Source: Kiloniellaceae bacterium | GTDB lineage: Bacteria > Pseudomonadota > Alphaproteobacteria > Kiloniellales > J153 | Reading direction: 5' to 3' | NCBI GenBank assembly: GCA_021776175.1 | Contig: JAJFGJ010000013.1 | Location: forward strand, 1 to 39,238 | DNA length: 39,238 nucleotides | In this document: in pieces, positions 1 through 8,302 of the stretch | Position numbering within the stretch: position 1 is the first letter of the stretch | Layout: each line of letters begins with the position of its first letter | The notes under the pieces: model-generated | Databases searched by the model: none | Seen by the model: the letters and a program-made list of their open reading frames with translations, nothing else | Told to the model about the DNA's origin: nothing | Made by a program: the position numbers and the translations under genes

Positions 1-1
1 G

Positions 2-178
2 GACTTCACCGAGAACTACGTGAACGTCCTGGAGACAGGTGCCGGCAAGCTGACCCTGGCCGACATCACCGAAGAGGGCGCCAACTTGGTGGCCCTGCAG
101 ACCCGGCAGCAGCTCGGTATCAACGGCTTGTCCTTCGCCGGTCAGTCCGAGCAGAACATCCTGGCCCTGTTCCGTTAA
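2..178 (+). CDS. fliC: Flagellin, 3' end only (truncated by window edge)
   Basis: This is the last 58 codons of a flagellin whose start lies outside the window. The visible part is the C-terminal D0/D1 helix that packs in the filament core, ending in the LFR tripeptide shared by all three flagellins here. Its protein sequence is identical to the C-terminus of the next flagellin, and the DNA differs at only four silent positions (GAG/GAA, CTG/TTG, CTG/CTA, CTC/CTT). The two genes diverge within about five bases after the stop codon. This points to recent duplication or gene conversion. No terminator is visible in the 96 bp to the next flagellin, so read-through is possible. Confidence 0.93.
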   Translation, partial: DFTENYVNVLETGAGKLTLADITEEGANLVALQTRQQLGINGLSFAGQSEQNILALFR

Positions 179-274
179 ACGAGGCCGGCAACAGCTAAGC
201 GTTACTTAATGCGGGTCAAAATGTCATGGGGACTAGAACGGTCCCTTTGACGACCTCATAATGGAGTGTCCGAA

Positions 275-1126
275 ATGGCATCCGAAATCACACTTTCCGC
301 ATCCGCGCGTTCGTCGCTGCTATCGCTCGGTGAAACTTCAAACCTGATCGGGCGGACCAACAACCGCCTTTCCAGCGGCCTGAAGGTCGCCAGCCCGGTC
401 GATGACGCCAAGGTCTTCTTTGAGGCCAAGTCCCTGAACGACAGGGCCAGTACCTTGAACGAGAAGAAGGACGGCATCGATCAGGGTATCAGCTCGCTCA
501 GCACGGCGCTCGAAGCCGTGGAAGCGATCGACTCCCTGGTCCGTCAGGCCAAGGGTATCGCGCTGGCCGCCAAGACGGCGACCGGCACCGAGTTGACCTC
601 CCTGGTGACCCAGTACAACGGCCTTCGTACCCAGATCGACAACCTGGCGACGGACTCCACCTATCAGGGCCTGAACCTGGTCAACAGCAGTGGCACAACC
701 ACGTCCCTGTCCGTGTCCTTCAGCAATCTGACTACCAGCTTGCTGACCGTTAACACGGTCAACCTGCAAGTGGGTACCGCGGCGGGCCTAGGCCTGGGTA
801 TTACCGCGGTCGTCTCCACCTCTTTGGCGGGTTTCAGCATATCCGCCGACATCGATGCCTCGATCGCCCAACTAGACGCGGCAATCACCACCCTTCGGGG
901 TAACGGTCAAACGTTGGGTTCCAACGTCGCCTTGCTGCAGGCCCGTTTGGACTTCACCGAAAACTACGTGAACGTCCTGGAGACAGGTGCCGGCAAGTTG
1001 ACCCTGGCCGACATCACCGAAGAGGGCGCCAACTTGGTGGCCCTACAGACCCGGCAGCAGCTTGGTATCAACGGCTTGTCCTTCGCCGGTCAGTCCGAGC
1101 AGAACATCCTGGCCCTGTTCCGTTAA
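275..1126 (+). CDS. fliC: Flagellin (second of three tandem copies)
   Basis: Structural subunit of the flagellar filament, about 283 aa. This is a short flagellin with conserved N- and C-terminal D0/D1 helices and little or no D2/D3. The N-terminal part carries the typical NRLSSGLKVASP segment, and the middle (about residues 145-165) is rich in Ser and Thr, which are plausible O-glycosylation sites. I chose the ATG because it aligns with the next flagellin and has GGAG eight bases upstream; a GTG nine bases earlier is in frame but overlaps that ribosome site. The leader segment CATAATGGAG is shared with the third flagellin. A strong terminator follows the stop codon. No good sigma-54 promoter is visible between this gene and the first copy. 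Confidence 0.95.
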   Translation: MASEITLSASARSSLLSLGETSNLIGRTNNRLSSGLKVASPVDDAKVFFEAKSLNDRASTLNEKKDGIDQGISSLSTALEAVEAIDSLVRQAKGIALAAKTATGTELTSLVTQYNGLRTQIDNLATDSTYQGLNLVNSSGTTTSLSVSFSNLTTSLLTVNTVNLQVGTAAGLGLGITAVVSTSLAGFSISADIDASIAQLDAAITTLRGNGQTLGSNVALLQARLDFTENYVNVLETGAGKLTLADITEEGANLVALQTRQQLGINGLSFAGQSEQNILALFR

Positions 1127-1157
1127 ACCGCACGGAACAAAGGCAAAATTCTTCCTT

Positions 1158-1187
1158 CGGGGGCGCTTCGGCGCCCCCGTTTCTTTT
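1158..1187 (+). terminator. Rho-independent terminator after second flagellin
   Basis: A GC-rich stem of nine pairs (C + GGGGGCGC paired with GCGCCCCC + G) closes a TTCG tetraloop and is followed by a T-rich run (TTTCTTTTT). It lies about 30 bp after the flagellin stop codon. It insulates flagellin 2 from the enhancer/promoter region of flagellin 3. Confidence 0.9.
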
Positions 1188-1200
1188 TGCCTTTCCGCCC

Positions 1201-1235
1201 GGCAATAATTGCCATGTGCCCGGGCAAAGCCTTCC
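1201..1235 (+). promoter_or_regulatory. Putative FlbD (ftr-like) enhancer pair for the third flagellin
   Basis: There are two 13-bp elements. The first, GGCAATAATTGCC at 1201-1213, is a perfect inverted repeat. The second, GGCAAAGCCTTCC at 1223-1235, matches 8 of the 10 defined positions. Their centres are 22 bp apart, about two helical turns. They lie about 80-105 bp upstream of the sigma-54 promoter, the usual range for an NtrC-family enhancer. The same arrangement precedes the fliS-fliK promoter. FlbD is encoded in this window and is the obvious candidate to bind; that assignment is an inference. Confidence 0.6.
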
Positions 1236-1308
1236 TTGGGGTCGCGCAGACGGCTTGCCAAAACACCGGTTAAAAGCGTAACTATCTGTTTTTATTGAAA
1301 TTCCTAAA

Positions 1309-1324
1309 TGGCACGGCCTTTGCT
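1309..1324 (+). promoter_or_regulatory. Sigma-54 promoter of the third flagellin
   Basis: The sequence TGGCAC-GGCCT-TTGCT matches the sigma-54 consensus (TGGCAC-N5-TTGCW) at every defined base, with GG at -24 and GC at -12 separated by ten bases. Transcription should begin near 1335, giving a leader of about 45 nt before the ATG. Late flagellin genes of alphaproteobacteria are commonly sigma-54/FlbD dependent. Confidence 0.9.
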
Positions 1325-1380
1325 TTAAGGTGTGTAGTTACCATAGGCACGTCTAGCCAAGCCATAATGGGAGTTCAATG

Positions 1381-2202
1381 ATGGCGACCGATCTAAATCT
1401 TTCCGCAGCGGTCCGCGAGAATCTGCTGGCCCTGAAGAGTACCGAAATGCTGATCGCCCGGACCCAGAACCGGCTGTCCACGGGCCTCAAGGTCGCCAGT
1501 CCGATCGACGACCCGCGCGTCTTCTTCGAAGCCAAGGCACTCGGCGACAACGCGCGCGATGTCGGCGAAAAGAAGGAGGGCGTCGACCAGGGCATCAGTT
1601 CGGTCAAGACCGCCCTGGAAGGCATCGAGAGCATCGATTCGATGGTCCAGCAGATGAAGGGCCTGCTCATCAGCGCGAGAACGGCCACCGGCAACGAATT
1701 GACGTCGCTGGTGACGCAGTACAACACCCTGCGAACGCAGGTCGACAACCTCGCCAGGGATGCCAACTATCAGGGCCTCAATCTGGTCAATGGAACCGGC
1801 CAGACACTTTCGGTCCAATTCAGCACCGACACCACCAGCTTCCTGAATATCGCCTCGGTCGACCTGCGCGTCGCAACCACCGGCCTGAACGTCTCTTCGG
1901 CGGCAACCTTCAGCCTGACCTCCGTGCTAGACGCGGCCACGACCGAAATTCAGAACGCCATCGGCACCCTGCGCGGCCAGGCTCAGACCCTCGCCTCCAA
2001 TATCGCGATCCTGCAGACCCGGCTCGACTTCAATACGGCCTATGTGAACCTGCACGAAGAAGGCGCGGGCAAGCTCAACCTGGCCGATCTCACAGAAGAG
2101 GGCGCGAGTTTGGTCGCCCTGCAAACCCGGCAGTCGCTTGGCATCAACTCCCTCGCCTTCGCCGGACAGGCGGAGCAATCGATCCTACAGCTCTTCAGGT
2201 AA
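1381..2202 (+). CDS. fliC: Flagellin (third tandem copy, sigma-54 driven)
   Basis: Filament subunit of 273 aa with the same short architecture as its neighbours: N-terminal D0/D1 with NRLSTGLKVASP, C-terminal D0/D1 ending in LFR. It clearly differs from flagellin 2 throughout, so it is an older paralogue. Two ATG codons are adjacent. The second aligns with the start of flagellin 2 and has GGAG seven bases upstream, so I start there. It has its own consensus sigma-54 promoter and putative enhancer pair. No terminator is visible in the 104 bp before the glycosyltransferase gene, so co-expression of flagellin with its modifying enzyme by read-through is plausible. Confidence 0.95.
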   Translation: MATDLNLSAAVRENLLALKSTEMLIARTQNRLSTGLKVASPIDDPRVFFEAKALGDNARDVGEKKEGVDQGISSVKTALEGIESIDSMVQQMKGLLISARTATGNELTSLVTQYNTLRTQVDNLARDANYQGLNLVNGTGQTLSVQFSTDTTSFLNIASVDLRVATTGLNVSSAATFSLTSVLDAATTEIQNAIGTLRGQAQTLASNIAILQTRLDFNTAYVNLHEEGAGKLNLADLTEEGASLVALQTRQSLGINSLAFAGQAEQSILQLFR

Positions 2203-2306
2203 GATCTATTTAACCACGACGGGGCGATAGTAAGAGTCCAGCACTTCCCATCGTCCTTCGACAAACCGGGGCGTGCCAAGGACATCTAACTTCGCGGAAC
2301 GATCCT

Positions 2307-4286
2307 GTGCTGACCAGTTCGCCCCAAAACGCAGACCCGCTTCCCGTTCTCGCGCCGAGCGAGATCGACGTGGCGATCCGCGAGGCCGCCGAGGCGCTGG
2401 ACGCCGAGTGGCACGACGAAACCATCCTTGCCTGCGAGCGGGCGTTGAAGGCGGATGCCGGATGCGCCGAAGCCGTTTTGTTGCTTGGCCTCGTGCATTT
2501 CGATTTGGACGAGCCGGCCAAGGCGATCGAGATCCTCGAACGCGCGCACGAGCTCAACCCGCTGATGCAGGAATGCGTCGACGCCCTGGCGGCGATCCAG
2601 GTTCTAGTCGGCAAGGTCGGCGAGGCCTTGTTCCACGCCAAGCTGGCGACCACCCTGGCACCGCACCCGACAATCAAGAACCTTCTTCCCGAACGCTTCG
2701 GCACATTCTTCAAGAACTTCAAGACCGGCGATCCCCGGACTTATTTTCACCGCGCTGAGCGCAGCTTCGAGGCCGGCTCCTTCGCCGAGGCGGCCACGCT
2801 CTGCCAGCACCAGCTCGAACTGACGCGGGGCGATCCCGAGACCCTTCGCCTCCTGGGCCGGGTCACTTTGAAGATGGGTCAATTCGAATCGTCGATTTCC
2901 GCCTTCCATGCCGCTATGCACACCAGTCCACCCGAGGCCGGCGATCTCTTGAGCCTGGGGTCCGCGCTTCGCGCCACCGGCCATGGCGAGGACGCCGAAG
3001 CCTGCCATGCCGAGGCCTTGTCACTATCCCCCGACGACCCGGTTCTTCATTCCGCCACGGTCGCGGACCTGGTGCGCCGGCCGGGCACGGACGCGGGAAA
3101 TATCGAGGCCGCGCATGCCGAATGGCGGGCACGGCATGCGTCCACGATTGAACCGCGCGCCCTGCCGCCGACCGGCCCGAGGGATCTCGAGCGCCCGCTA
3201 CGTGTCGCCTATCTGAGCGGGGCCTTTCGCCAAAACGATTTCATCGAACTGTTCGAGCCGATCTTGCGCCTGCATCGGCCCGCGCGGATCGCCGCCTTTT
3301 GCTACAGCGACACGGCCCACATGGACACGTCCACGGAAAGCCTGATGAGTGTCGCGGCCAAGTGGACCGATATCGCCGGAATCGACGACGAAACCGTTTG
3401 CGAAATCCTGCGCGGCGACGAGATCGACATTGCCGTCGATCTCAGCGGGCATTTCGAAGGGGGACGGCCGCTGGTTTTCGCCCAGCGCCCGGCTCCGGTA
3501 ACTCTCTCCTGGCTCGGTTACCCCCACCCGCATGGCATGCCCGGGTTGGACTATTTTCTGACCGACTCGACCGCCTGGCCATCGGCTACCGGGGCGCCGG
3601 CGTCCGGTCCGGAAATGTGGCCCCTGCCCCGCGCGCCCCTAGCCTATATCGCCCCCACCGCCATCCCCGACGCCGGCCCGCTGCCCGCGGCCCAAAGCGG
3701 CGTGGTCACCTTTGGCGTGAAATGCGATCTGACCTTGATCACGCCAGACCTGGCCCGCGCCTGGGCAGGGATACTGCGGTCCCAGGACACGGCCACGCTG
3801 CTGATCTGCAACCGCTTCGACCAGGACGAGGCCAGCATTCAGCGTGTCGCCGACCTCTTTTCCCACTTCGGTCTGCGCGCCCGGATAAACGTCGTGAACA
3901 TGTCCGATAACTTCGCCTCGAATTTCGCTTTTTACGATCACGTGGACATCGCGCTCGATACCGGGTCGTGCGAATCTCTGGTGGAGAATTGCCGCGCCCT
4001 TTGGATGGGCGTCCCGGTGATCGGGCAGGCTGGAAACCATCACGCGGCGCGGTTGGGAGCGAGCCTCCTGTCCGGCGCCGGGCGCGCCGAATGGAGCGTT
4101 GGTTTAGGGTCCGAATTGGTGACCTTGGCCTGGCAATTGAGCAAAGACCTGGATCAGCTTGCCGGCCTGCGCGCGACCCTGCGCGATCAGGTTGGCGCAT
4201 CGCCGCTCGGCGATCCTGTCGGCCTGTACACCGCCTTGGAGGATACCTACCGGGAGATGTGGCGGCGGTGCGCGGCGGGCGCATAG
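2307..4286 (+). CDS. TPR-containing GT41/FlmG-like flagellin glycosyltransferase
   Basis: A 659-aa soluble protein with an N-terminal TPR-like helical half (about residues 25-250) and a C-terminal GT-B glycosyltransferase half (about 295-650). The C-terminal half resembles O-GlcNAc transferase family GT41: DLSGHFEGG and RPAPVTLSWLGYP near residues 378-405, then a segment with ALWMGVPVIGQAG and a following His. The N-terminal loop that carries a His in eukaryotic OGTs reads SGAFRQNDF here, without His. TPR plus GT-B is also the layout of FlmG, the nonulosonate flagellin transferase of Caulobacter and Brevundimonas, in which the TPR part recruits flagellin. The position between the flagellins and legI supports that role. 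The start is GTG, with GGAA seven bases upstream. The sugar donor (CMP-nonulosonate or UDP-GlcNAc) cannot be told from the sequence. Confidence 0.8.
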   Translation: MLTSSPQNADPLPVLAPSEIDVAIREAAEALDAEWHDETILACERALKADAGCAEAVLLLGLVHFDLDEPAKAIEILERAHELNPLMQECVDALAAIQVLVGKVGEALFHAKLATTLAPHPTIKNLLPERFGTFFKNFKTGDPRTYFHRAERSFEAGSFAEAATLCQHQLELTRGDPETLRLLGRVTLKMGQFESSISAFHAAMHTSPPEAGDLLSLGSALRATGHGEDAEACHAEALSLSPDDPVLHSATVADLVRRPGTDAGNIEAAHAEWRARHASTIEPRALPPTGPRDLERPLRVAYLSGAFRQNDFIELFEPILRLHRPARIAAFCYSDTAHMDTSTESLMSVAAKWTDIAGIDDETVCEILRGDEIDIAVDLSGHFEGGRPLVFAQRPAPVTLSWLGYPHPHGMPGLDYFLTDSTAWPSATGAPASGPEMWPLPRAPLAYIAPTAIPDAGPLPAAQSGVVTFGVKCDLTLITPDLARAWAGILRSQDTATLLICNRFDQDEASIQRVADLFSHFGLRARINVVNMSDNFASNFAFYDHVDIALDTGSCESLVENCRALWMGVPVIGQAGNHHAARLGASLLSGAGRAEWSVGLGSELVTLAWQLSKDLDQLAGLRATLRDQVGASPLGDPVGLYTALEDTYREMWRRCAAGA

Positions 4287-4308
4287 TCATAGCAGGGATC
4301 GGCTCGGC

Positions 4309-5379
4309 ATGACTAATCAAGATGCGGAATGGCCCGGCGCATTCGATATCGGCGGTATGCGTATCGGCGAAGGACACTGCTTCGTGATCGCTGAGGCCGG
4401 CGTCAATCATAATGGCGACGCCAATATGGCCGCCCGCTTGATCGAGGCCGCGGCCGCGGCCGGTGCGGACGCGGTCAAGTTCCAAACCTTCAAGGCGGAT
4501 CAAGTGGTCTCGGCAACAGCGCCCAAGGCATCCTATCAGCAAGCCACCACGGCGCCCGGCGAAAGTCAGCTGGAAATGGTGCGCGCCCTGGAACTGAACG
4601 GCACGCAGTTCGCTGAACTCAAGACTCTTTGCGACCGCCACGGCATCGTCTTTCTATCCACACCGTTCGATCACCCCAGCGTCGAGCTGCTGCACGGCCT
4701 TGGCATGGCCGCCTTCAAGATTCCTTCGGGCGAGATCACCAACCCGCGCTTGATCCGCCATATCGGGGGCCTGGGCTTGCCGGCGATCCTGTCGACCGGC
4801 ATGGCTTATTTAGAAGAGGTTGAAGCGGCGGTGGCGGTCTTGGCCGAGGCCCGCTGTCCCGCGCTCACGATCCTGCACTGCGTCTCGAACTATCCGGCGG
4901 CACCGGAAGATACCAACCTGCGCGCCATGGATACCCTGCGCGAGACTTTCGCCGTGCCGGTCGGTCTTTCCGATCACTCGGCCGGAATAGAGATCGCGCT
5001 GGGCGCCGTGGCCCGGGGAGCGGCGGTGATCGAGAAGCACTTTACCTTGGACAAGACGCTGCCGGGTCCCGACCACAAGGCCTCGCTCGATCCTGTCGAG
5101 CTACGCGCCATGGTCACCGGCATACGCAAGATCGAGGCCGCCCTGGGAGACGGCATCAAGGCCCCGCGTCCTTCCGAAAACAATACCCGCGAGGTCGCCC
5201 GGCGCAGCCTGTTCCTGCGCGCGGCCCTGCGCGGTGGCCAGAAATTCGCCTCGGACGATCTGGTCGCGTTGCGGCCCGGGGGTGGCATTCCGCCCAACGA
5301 GATCGAGACAGTGGTCGGGCGCCGCGCCGCACGCGACCTGGCGGCCGGCACCATGTTACGGGGCGGCGACCTGGTCTGA
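4309..5379 (+). CDS. legI: N,N'-diacetyllegionaminate synthase (NeuB/LegI family)
   Basis: Condenses phosphoenolpyruvate with a 6-deoxy-di-N-acetyl hexose (2,4-diacetamido-2,4,6-trideoxymannose in the legionaminate route) to form the nine-carbon nonulosonate. It is 356 aa, the usual length. The NeuB TIM barrel shows IAEAGVNHNGD near residues 27-37 and VKFQTFKA near 56-63. A C-terminal SAF/antifreeze-like domain begins near residue 295 (segment RRSLFLRAALRGG). An open frame continues upstream, but conservation begins just after this ATG, which lies 22 bp beyond the glycosyltransferase stop codon. It is probably co-transcribed with the TPR-glycosyltransferase. A sialate or pseudaminate synthase is possible, but the neighbouring LegB/LegC/LegG set favours legionaminate. 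Confidence 0.88.
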   Translation: MTNQDAEWPGAFDIGGMRIGEGHCFVIAEAGVNHNGDANMAARLIEAAAAAGADAVKFQTFKADQVVSATAPKASYQQATTAPGESQLEMVRALELNGTQFAELKTLCDRHGIVFLSTPFDHPSVELLHGLGMAAFKIPSGEITNPRLIRHIGGLGLPAILSTGMAYLEEVEAAVAVLAEARCPALTILHCVSNYPAAPEDTNLRAMDTLRETFAVPVGLSDHSAGIEIALGAVARGAAVIEKHFTLDKTLPGPDHKASLDPVELRAMVTGIRKIEAALGDGIKAPRPSENNTREVARRSLFLRAALRGGQKFASDDLVALRPGGGIPPNEIETVVGRRAARDLAAGTMLRGGDLV

Positions 5380-5409
5380 CGCTACGGGCCTTCCGGCCTT
5401 GGGGTAGAC

Positions 5410-6663
5410 TCAGGCGACCGCGTGACGCAGTTGCCAGCCATTTCCCGACTTGCGCCATAGATGCTGCGAACGGAACCGGTCGGCGATCTCGAAGAACTCC
5501 TCGCGATCCATGTTCATGTAATCCAGAACCTCGGAGAAGAACCGTTCCGGCAGCTCGCCGTCGTACTTGCGTACCAGCGCAATGCCCTCGTCGCGCGTGA
5601 TGTGGCCATGGCGGATCTCCTGGCCAGCCTCATGGGTGCAGCGGCCAATGCCGAACTTGACGTGGGCGCACCAGTAGTGGAACCCATCGAGCTTGTCGTC
5701 GATGGAATTGTATTTGGAATAGGTTCCCTCGGTGCGCTCGGCATTCGCTTCAAAGCCAACATTCTCGACCGCATAGTAGTACACCTGCTGAGGCACCCAT
5801 TTGAGGAAATACCCGAGGTAGTGCACCTCGATGCCCGCGTCCCGGCAATCGGCCTCGGTCATCGGCAGATACTCGCCCAGCTTGGCACGCGTGATGCCGT
5901 AGCGCTCCAACTCCTCGATCGGCAGGCCGCTAATGAAGACTTCGCCGTCGGGATCGCCCGTATAGTAACGCGAATGCATCTCGGAGGTCAGCTCGTCGCC
6001 CTCCCGGCCACCGTATTCGACATGGCTTTCGCCGTAAAAAACGAGCTTCTGCCCATATCGCTTGGCCATGCGGGCCGGAAAGTGCCGTTGACCGAAGATA
6101 AAAGGCTGAAACGGATGGAGAAGGTTGCGGTAGGCGAGCTCGGTCAACTTACGATGGGCCTGGCCGTCGGGTGTCATCAGCAAATTATCGAAACCGCCGC
6201 GCTGAATCCAACTGGTGAAATTGCGCCAGCCAACATCCGTGTAAAGGTGCGGAGACCAAGTCACCGTCAAGGGGTTCATGCCGTATTTATGCTTGAGCAC
6301 ATGCGCCTGGTAGACGGAATCCTTGCCGCCCGAACCGGGTACCAGGCAATCGTACGAGCCATTGCGGGATCGGTGCTTGTCAAGCAGCTCGATCAGCTTG
6401 CGCTCGCGCTCTTCCCAATCGGTACTGTCCTTTTGCCCGACAACGGCGCAGGCCTGACAGACGCCGTCCTTAAAGGGAATCGTTGTTTTGCTGCCCTTGG
6501 CTTGGTCCTGGGTGATGATCGAGGGTGTCGCCCGCTGATTGGAAACCACGCATGACTTGCAGAACATCACCTCCGGCGGCAGCCCGTACTTGACCTCGAG
6601 CCAGCCATCGTCCGCGTCCTCGACATAGGTCCTGCCGTCCTTGACCTGGGTTCTGACACTCAT
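5410..6663 (-). CDS. N-acetyl sugar amidotransferase (PseA/WbpG family)
   Basis: An ATP-dependent amidotransferase of 417 aa. In this family (PseA of Campylobacter, WbpG of Pseudomonas) the enzyme converts an acetamido group of a sugar into an acetamidino group. A PP-loop ATP pyrophosphatase signature PGSGGKDS lies at about residues 109-116. Two CxxC pairs (CKSC 35-38, CQAC 69-72) probably bind zinc. The family needs ammonia from a HisH-type glutaminase channelled by a HisF-type partner, and both are encoded immediately upstream on the same strand. Its position inside the nonulosonate island suggests it amidinates the legionaminic acid or a precursor. It ends 30 bp from the convergent legI. 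Confidence 0.88.
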   Translation of the reverse strand: MSVRTQVKDGRTYVEDADDGWLEVKYGLPPEVMFCKSCVVSNQRATPSIITQDQAKGSKTTIPFKDGVCQACAVVGQKDSTDWEERERKLIELLDKHRSRNGSYDCLVPGSGGKDSVYQAHVLKHKYGMNPLTVTWSPHLYTDVGWRNFTSWIQRGGFDNLLMTPDGQAHRKLTELAYRNLLHPFQPFIFGQRHFPARMAKRYGQKLVFYGESHVEYGGREGDELTSEMHSRYYTGDPDGEVFISGLPIEELERYGITRAKLGEYLPMTEADCRDAGIEVHYLGYFLKWVPQQVYYYAVENVGFEANAERTEGTYSKYNSIDDKLDGFHYWCAHVKFGIGRCTHEAGQEIRHGHITRDEGIALVRKYDGELPERFFSEVLDYMNMDREEFFEIADRFRSQHLWRKSGNGWQLRHAVA

Positions 6664-6794
6664 GGGTATTGTCCTCTAGCCACCACTGGCGCCGCAGCGC
6701 GATACTTCCGGTATAGGGCCTAAGCGTTAACCACTAATGAAGCGCAAGTGGCTGACTTAAATCACTTTTATGATTCCGTGCCGACTGAAGAAAT

Positions 6795-7448
6795 TTACGC
6801 GGTGCGGCGAGCCGGTTGCCGGGCTTTGACCTCGCGCGCGAAAGCGCCGAGAAGGCGCAGGCCAACAGGTCCGCTTTTTTCCGGATGGAACTGACATCCC
6901 ACGACATTGCCTTGCCCCACCATCACCGCCGCCTCCATGCCATTGACGGGCAGAACCGCCAGGATGTGCCGGGGGTCTTCGGGATAGGGCACGTAGGAAT
7001 GGACAAAATACAGCATGTCTTCCGGCGCCAGATCGGCGGTCATGGGATGCGATTTCCGAAGCGCGACATGGCGCCAGCCGACATTGGGAATACGAACCCG
7101 CGGCGCGCCGGCTTCGCCCTTGGGAAGGCGGTCCACGGTGCCGGAGATCAGGCCCAGGCCCGGGCTATCGCCAAACTCGGTGCTGCGGTCGAACAGGATC
7201 TGCATGCCCAAGCAGATACCCAGGAGCGGCACGCCCCGGCTCGCCGCCAGCTTGATCGCATCGCCCAGCGAACGCTCGCGAAGCCGGTCCATGGCATCGC
7301 GAAAAGCCCCCACGCCAGGGAGGACGATGCCGCTCGCCGTTGAAATCCTCTCCGGATCCTCGGTGACGAAATGGTCCGCGCCAACATGTTCCAAGGCGCG
7401 CGCCAAGCTGAAAATATTGCCCCGTCCATAGTTGACGATCGCGATCAC
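6795..7448 (-). CDS. hisH: HisH-like glutamine amidotransferase of the amidination module
   Basis: A class I glutaminase of 217 aa that releases ammonia from glutamine. The catalytic triad is visible: Cys79 in GICLGMQ, and His188 and Glu190 in CQFHPEKSG. It overlaps the hisF-like gene by four bases (ATGA), and the amidotransferase follows 131 bp downstream. No other histidine genes (hisB, hisA, hisI, hisE) are nearby. It is therefore best read as the paralogue that feeds sugar amidination, as in HisH2/HisF2 with WbpG, rather than as the histidine-biosynthetic copy. Confidence 0.85.
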   Translation of the reverse strand: MIAIVNYGRGNIFSLARALEHVGADHFVTEDPERISTASGIVLPGVGAFRDAMDRLRERSLGDAIKLAASRGVPLLGICLGMQILFDRSTEFGDSPGLGLISGTVDRLPKGEAGAPRVRIPNVGWRHVALRKSHPMTADLAPEDMLYFVHSYVPYPEDPRHILAVLPVNGMEAAVMVGQGNVVGCQFHPEKSGPVGLRLLGAFAREVKARQPARRTA

Positions 7449-8212
7449 AGCCGCACCTCCAGTCCGCTGGCCCGCATCTCTTGTTTTAGTCCAGCGACGC
7501 TGTGTTTCTCAAAATGCAAGATATGGCCGCAGGCAACCGCATCGATTTCGGTATCGCGCAATACCGTGACCACATGCGCCGCCTCGCCGGCGCCGCCCGA
7601 GGCGATGACCGGAATCTCCACCCGCGCGCGAACCTCGCGCAGCAAGTCGATGTCAAAACCGCGGCAGGTTCCGTCTTGATCCACGGAGCTGATCAACAGC
7701 TCGCCCGCTCCCAGCGCTTCCGCCTTGGCAACCCATTCAAGCACATCGACCCCGGACGCTTCCCGGCCATTGTCCGTGAAAGCCTCCCATTGCCCCGGCC
7801 CCCGCCGCTTGGCCTCCACCGAGACAACGACACACTGGCTGCCAAAGGCCTCGGCGGCCTCCCTAATCAATTCCGGGCGCGCGACCGCGGCGGTGTTGAT
7901 CGCCACCTTGTCCGCGCCGTGGTTCAGGGCGGCGACAATATCCTCGACCGAACGCAGACCGCCCCCGACCGTCATGGGCACGAAGGTACTCTCCGCCGCC
8001 TTTTCCACCATGGACAGGATATTGTTGCGGCCATAGAGCGAGGCGACGGTATCGATATAGAGGATCTCGTCGATGCCTTGCTCGTAATAACGCTTGGTCA
8101 AGACGCCGGGGTCTCCGACCACGCGCAGGCCCTCGAACTGGATGCCCTTGACGACATTCCGGCCCTTGATATCCAAGCGCGAGATAAGGCGGGGCGGCGG
8201 TGTCTTACTCAA
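7445..8212 (-). CDS. hisF: HisF-like ammonia-channelling cyclase paralogue
   Basis: A beta/alpha-barrel protein of 255 aa related to imidazole-glycerol-phosphate synthase cyclase. It retains the N-terminal Asp (RLDIKG), GGGLRS, SSVDQDGT and the SGGAG phosphate loop. The segment aligned with AIDAKR of true HisF, which holds a catalytic Asp, reads SVEAKR, so Asp is replaced by Glu. That fits a barrel kept for ammonia transfer to the sugar amidotransferase. The start is a TTG with GAGG five bases upstream; an earlier in-frame TTG at 8257 would add 15 residues with no resemblance to the family. It overlaps hisH by four bases. Confidence 0.85.
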   Translation of the reverse strand: MSKTPPPRLISRLDIKGRNVVKGIQFEGLRVVGDPGVLTKRYYEQGIDEILYIDTVASLYGRNNILSMVEKAAESTFVPMTVGGGLRSVEDIVAALNHGADKVAINTAAVARPELIREAAEAFGSQCVVVSVEAKRRGPGQWEAFTDNGREASGVDVLEWVAKAEALGAGELLISSVDQDGTCRGFDIDLLREVRARVEIPVIASGGAGEAAHVVTVLRDTEIDAVACGHILHFEKHSVAGLKQEMRASGLEVRL

Positions 8213-8302
8213 AGGATCCTCGATAATACCATCGCCTCCTGTCGTACAGGGTGCCAATTAATAAATTGGAAACCATGGCCGGCGGCAGGCCGGCGTAAAC
8301 CC

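Noticed and set aside
185..200. Degenerate sigma-54-like element before flagellin 2 (CGGCAA...AAGC with ten-base spacing)
   Set aside because: Only the GG and GC are right and the -12 element lacks TT; no enhancer-like palindrome is near.
5380..5409. Short GGCC-TTCC-GGCC hairpin between convergent legI and amidotransferase genes as a terminator
   Set aside because: The stem is only four pairs and there is no T-run on either strand.
5461..6555. Long plus-strand open frame (364 codons) opposite the amidotransferase
   Set aside because: It is the antisense shadow of a well-recognised gene in GC-rich DNA; it has no family resemblance or ribosome site.
6795..8212. hisH-hisF as part of a histidine biosynthesis operon
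   Set aside because: No other his gene is near, the HisF has a changed catalytic residue, and both flank a PseA/WbpG-type amidotransferase.
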